DNA from: Pavlovales sp. CCMP2436
Lineage: Eukaryota > Haptophyta > Pavlovophyceae > Pavlovales
Reading direction: 5' to 3'
Length of the DNA: 10,016 bases
Assembly: GCA_026770615.1 (NCBI GenBank)
Contig: MU631544.1
Coordinates: 71,622 to 81,637, forward strand
Shown: positions 6,942 to 10,016 of the stretch, one piece after another
How the letters are laid out: each line of letters starts with the position of its first letter
Numbering within the stretch: the stretch's first letter is position 1
Program-made: the position numbers and the translations under genes
Notes under the pieces: model-generated
Databases searched by the model: none
Seen by the model: only the letters and a program-made list of their open reading frames with translations
What the model was told of the DNA's origin: nothing

Positions 6942-7544
6942 ACTGTGTGCCTTTACCGTATTGTATAAATACCGAATTGGACCCGGAAGAAACCGGTTTG
7001 CCTGGTCACGCTGGTTTATATACACAACCTTTTGACTTTCCGGACGACGAGCAAGACTAGACAGAGCCGAGACCGTATCCATCCGGGTTCGCACATCCGT
7101 CTGCCTGGTGCCGCTGGGTTGACGACGACCGATATTGCCCAGTCCCGCCGCCTTGTTGATGGTCACGATTTACCCGCCAGACCCTGATTGCTCGGCAAGG
7201 CGCCCACCCAAGCTGTGCCCGACTGAGTTTGCCGGCCGACCATACTTTTTCTCAGTTGCAGCCGTGATGCTGCGGGCGAGATTGAGTCTGTTCGTGTTCT
7301 TGTGCGCCCCCACCGCGATGAGTACGTCGTCGACCGACCAGTCCTTTGCGGTTACGGATCCACGGTGGGCGACGACGGGCTAGCCGCTTCGATCTACGAA
7401 GACCATGGTGTTGGGGCGTGAGAGTTCCTTGTCGAGCGTGTAGCCCATTGATTCGCCGTACGTGGATGCTTGTACGAGTGGCAGGTACGAGGCCCGGGCT
7501 AAATTGGTGGAATCTTGCTTGAACTTGTTGGTTGCGGTGCTCAT
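6921..7544 (-). pseudogene. Viral GHSLGG (class 3-like) lipase with two in-frame stops
   Basis: From ATG at 7544 one frame runs 208 codons to TGA at 6921, interrupted only by TAG at codon 55 (7380-7382) and TAA at codon 125 (7170-7172). It has the order of an alpha/beta-hydrolase lipase. VAHRGS at residues 58-63 with downstream DW and DD resembles the oxyanion region of class 3 lipases. GHSLGG at 109-114 gives nucleophile Ser111 (7203-7220). Asp180 in NQRDQ and His200 in KAHSL are plausible triad partners. The TDVRTRMDTVSAL element at 149-161 resembles that of lipases I associate with protist DNA viruses. The expected role is acyl-ester hydrolysis of host membrane lipid at entry or exit (inference). 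It lies directly downstream of the surface-protein gene on the same strand. Catalytic residues look intact while the frame is broken, so decay seems recent, or the stops are read through. Confidence 0.7.
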
Positions 7545-7560
7545 TGTGGTACGTACCCGC

Positions 7561-7597
7561 TTTATTTATTTAGATTTTGTTTAGATTTTTATTTATT
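7561..7597 (-). terminator. Cluster of minus-strand poly(A) signals
   Basis: TTTATT on the plus strand at 7561, 7565, 7588 and 7592 gives four AATAAA hexamers on the minus strand, beginning 6 bases after the TAA of the surface-protein gene and ending before the lipase ATG. This marks the TAA at 7603-7605 as a genuine gene end. Confidence 0.7.
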
Positions 7598-7602
7598 ATT
7601 TT

Positions 7603-8991
7603 TTAGCTTACTTTTGTGATCCCGGTTATTAACGATAAATTGTACAGCCCGCAATTCACTTTTCTTCCATTTTTGATAAGCAGCAAATTGAACTGCCAGT
7701 CCACGGGAGTGTCGACCATGCCTACCACAACACCGTATGAGTTTCCCAAGATGAGCTTAAAGCTGGTTAAGCTAACCGGTCGCGCACTCAGCAGAGTCGT
7801 CATGCTGACGGACCAGCCGGAAATGAAGCTAATGTCGGAAATGGTTGTGTGGATAGCCACGCCTGCCGTTTTGATGAGAGTGATGGTTATGCGCCAGTAT
7901 TTATAAGGGATATGTGCAACGCTCATGAAAAATTCCTCTACCTTGTTTGCTTGCCACGAATTGAACTGGAATGTTTCTATTGTGACAAAGGTGGAATTGT
8001 TGTTCGAAGCGGAGATGTTCCATTGCAGAGGGGCGCCTGAAGTGCCAGTGTACCTGGTGTTTGGGTCCATTTTATATGACACCATTTTTACTGCTTCCGG
8101 GTATTCGATACCAAGATACTGACTACCTACGCCAGTCGAACTGTAAGCCGCCTCCCCTGAGGCCCAATACGTGTCGCTTTTACGGTCAAATGCGAGATAA
8201 GGGTTGAACGATTGATAAGACTGGTAAAATGAACTGTAAGATATGCGCCACCCCGTTGCAACCTGCCAGTCGTCACTGCTCTTTATTGTTGTTGATGATA
8301 ACAACACTGGGAAGGCTTTGTTGAGTGAGTTTATGGTCGTCGGGTTGTAGGCTGGTGTTGCCACAACTTGGAAGGGAGAAAACTGCTTATCGGTAGTTAA
8401 CAACCATGAATCGACCGTGGCAGTGCAGCTCAAAATGTTTACTACTTCCTTTGATAGTATGAACTCGGTGTTTAAGGTCACCAAATTGTCTATCACGTTA
8501 TACGGGTCCCCGTTGGTTGCTCTACCGATGATGTCGCCTGAAGAGAACGAATCGTGGCCAATTGTCGTCGGCGGCCGCTTGTTTGTGAAATCGCTCAGAG
8601 TTAGCGTGCGAGACTAATTTGAAATGACGGTCAGGCGCGAGATAGGGCACACAATCCCCGAGTACGCACCGCTCACGATGGTACCTCCGCAGATTCGGAT
8701 AACCGGCTTGTAAATCTGGTGGTAAAATGCGATAGACGATGCACCTTCAGGATTACACGTGATTGCAACGTCTCCTGCGTAGAATAAAAAATTAAAGATC
8801 AAAGTTGAGTTTGAAATCAACAGCGTGTACTGTGTCGCTGGGTTGAAGAGTGCCAAAAGCGCGTTTTGCTCATCAAGGTGACGCGTAATGTCGTATTTGA
8901 TCTGACGCACGCTTGTCCTTTGCGAACCAGTGGCAAGGATCTCAACGGTGATTCGCTTACTAACATCAATTACGACCCCTGATCGGCGCAA
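7603..8991 (-). pseudogene. Surface/fibre-like protein, C-terminal half with F5/8 type C (discoidin) domain
   Basis: One minus frame runs from about 8991 to TAA 7603 with a single in-frame TAG at 8614-8616. The piece 8496-7603 (297 residues from ATG 8496) contains a discoidin-like domain at about residues 76-227 (7816-8271). Diagnostic stretches are NPYLAFDRKSDTYWASG, QYLGIEYPEAVKMVSYKM, PLQWNISASNNNSTF and YKYWRITI, matching the usual order of the fold. Such domains bind glycans or phospholipids. The 8991-8617 piece is beta-rich without a recognised domain. The C-terminus is hydrophobic/beta-rich. The likely role is a virion surface or receptor-contact protein (inference). It joins the upstream piece by a frameshift near 8975-8995. 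A host secreted lectin is an alternative, but no signal peptide is seen. Confidence 0.65.
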
Positions 8992-9797
8992 CCTGCCACA
9001 TTAGCAAATGAACGAGTACCCATGTAGCGATCCCAAAATATGTTGAGCGTTGTGCTTGTGTTAAGCCCCAAATTGATCTTACTTGCATTGCTGCCACTGT
9101 AGCGGTCTACCTCGTAATAAATACCGTTGTTAAAAATCCCCCATTCGGTGCTCGCCAAAAACGAAGCTACATATTTACCTGTGGTGCTGTCAAACGCGAG
9201 TGCAGCGTGTCCGAAGCTTTGGGTGAACCCGGCGTAGGCAATAGCGGGATCCATAGTGGCCTTCCATTTTGCACACACCATCGGTGGGGTGTCCAGCGAT
9301 GACCACGTGAAATTTCGCTGCTATGCTTGTCCTGGAATGAATCGTAACACGTTTACGAGATAGATCGTCTCGGCCACCACATCCTCTGGCATGATCTGAT
9401 TGATCGTGTACGTTGACGCTTTTGGGTCGGTCGTCGCCTCATCCTGGAGGAGTTTTGTATCCCCAAGGACGGTTATGCAGCCTGCGGAGATCGGTTTTGC
9501 CTTAGAAAAGCTCCACTGTACGCCCACGGCTTTTGTTACCGCCTGACCGAGTGAGATCGGGAACGTTGTTTCGGCCACATAGCTTAAAGGTGCTGTAAGA
9601 AGTGAGCTATGAAACGGGAAGACCAATTCGTCGTTCCCAGTGGGGGTAAAGAATACTTAAGTTATAATTTCAAATCGATTATTGGGGGTAAAGAAGTTGA
9701 TGGCCTTATCATCAGACGCCAGAGATGAAACTGGGACACTCAAAGAAGTTGATACCCAGAAGCGACTAACTAATATTTATTGATGCGAATGATGCAT
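8970..9797 (-). pseudogene. Surface/fibre-like protein, N-terminal half
   Basis: The coding signal begins at or just below ATG 9797 and keeps one frame to TAA 8970, with in-frame stops at 9777 (TAA), 9657 (TAA) and 9321 (TAG). The first 45 residues after 9776 are Ser/Val-rich (STSLSVPVSSLASDD). The FFTP motif appears twice, 42 bases apart, followed by GNDELVFPFHSSLL. The segment 9281-8973 contains FGHAALAFDSTTGKYVASF, which resembles the LAFDxxxDTYWAS signature of the discoidin domain downstream. A second, diverged and shorter discoidin-like domain is possible. Coding passes into the frame of the next segment near 8990. Together the two halves would encode about 730 residues. No membrane segment is seen. 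The Ala/Gln-rich gene upstream ends 42 bases before ATG 9797. Confidence 0.55.
9641..9695 (-). repeat. 13-bp direct repeat, 42 bases apart, in the surface-protein N-terminus
   Basis: tgggggtaaagaa occurs at 9641-9653 and 9683-9695. The offset of 42 is 14 codons, so both copies read FFTP in the same minus frame. A related piece, aaagaagttgat, occurs at 9690-9701 and 9742-9753. This looks like small in-frame duplications within the gene. Confidence 0.6.
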
Positions 9798-9839
9798 CCC
9801 ATGATCGATTACTTACACGTTTAACTATTTTAATTATGT

Positions 9840-10016
9840 TTACCAGCCAGTGGCAGCCCGTTGCTGCCTGCGTTCCTGCTGCGCCTGCTGCAGCTGCGCC
9901 TGATGTAGCTGCGTGGCGTGCGTGCTGCTCGCGGACGCGCCGAGGATGTAGATCAGCGACCCCGCCCCAGCAGGTAGTGCACCGCTGACCCGCGGCTGCT
10001 CTGCGCCGCCACCGTT
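9840..10016 (-). CDS. 3' end of an Ala/Gln-rich protein gene (partial)
   Basis: The minus frame is open from the window edge to TAA at 9840-9842, giving 58 residues. A Gly/Ala segment with a short hydrophobic run (SLIYILGASAS) is followed by a Gln/Ala/Arg-rich tail (QLHQAQLQQAQQERRQQR) ending in GW. The tail is likely helical or coiled coil. The G+C content is clearly higher than in neighbouring genes, through Gln, Ala and Arg codons. The start lies outside the window, so identity cannot be judged. It precedes the surface protein on the same strand with a 42-base AT-rich gap, and may be another virion protein. Confidence 0.5.
   Translation of the reverse strand, partial: NGGGAEQPRVSGALPAGAGSLIYILGASASSTHATQLHQAQLQQAQQERRQQRAATGW

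Noticed and set aside
7135..7383. Plus-strand 82-residue open frame
   Set aside because: It is opposite the lipase, which carries recognisable catalytic motifs in the minus frame.
1120..9797. A ciliate-type code in which TAA and TAG both mean Gln
   Set aside because: It is attractive for 10 of the 13 internal stops, but TAA is followed at once by poly(A) signals at 6346 and 7603, three internal stops are TGA, and several frameshifts also exist. It is kept only as a testable alternative.

Overview
The window looks like a decayed DNA-virus segment lying in, or joined to, eukaryotic DNA. There are no tRNAs, rRNAs, bacterial-style operons with clear ribosome binding sites, or CRISPR arrays. AATAAA-type poly(A) signals follow genes on both strands. 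The recognisable genes are a superfamily 1 (SF1) helicase, a GHSLGG lipase, a discoidin (F5/8 type C) surface protein and a small zinc-cluster protein. This mix recalls protist-infecting dsDNA viruses (giant viruses, polinton-like viruses). No capsid protein, packaging ATPase, DNA polymerase or integrase is visible, so the lineage stays open. The host is unknown, and virus and host assignments are inference.

Layout. Positions 1-1068 are GC-rich and repetitive: a 10-bp and a 28-bp tandem array, a 30-bp array, a G-quadruplex motif, a long hairpin with a T-tract and a perfect 22-bp palindrome. No convincing gene is seen there. At 1120-1422 (+) is a small Cys-rich protein. From about 1563 to 6053 (+) lies what is best read as one very large broken gene. 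Its 5' third hops between frames around 12-bp Pro-Ser and Gly-Ser repeats. Its middle holds an AT-hook-like motif and a coiled coil. Its 3' part is an SF1 helicase. Two small plus-strand genes follow (6040-6348 intact, about 6420-6753 frameshifted), separated by a four-fold poly(A) signal array.

The right half is read from the minus strand and converges on the plus genes near 6760-6920. In transcription order it holds the 3' end of an Ala/Gln-rich gene (10016 to 9840), a large beta-rich surface or fibre-like protein with a discoidin domain (9797 to 7603, broken), a poly(A) cluster, and a lipase (7544 to 6921, broken). A fibre-like protein next to a lipase suggests a structural or host-contact module. 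The plus strand looks like a replication module.

The most striking property is how the genes are broken. At least 13 in-frame stop codons (6 TAG, 4 TAA, 3 TGA) interrupt frames that stay open for hundreds of codons on each side, against only a few frameshifts. Two of those frameshifts sit on local duplications combined with inverted repeats. Nonsense decay of a silenced endogenous virus is the simplest reading. Codon reassignment or sequencing error are alternatives that can be tested.
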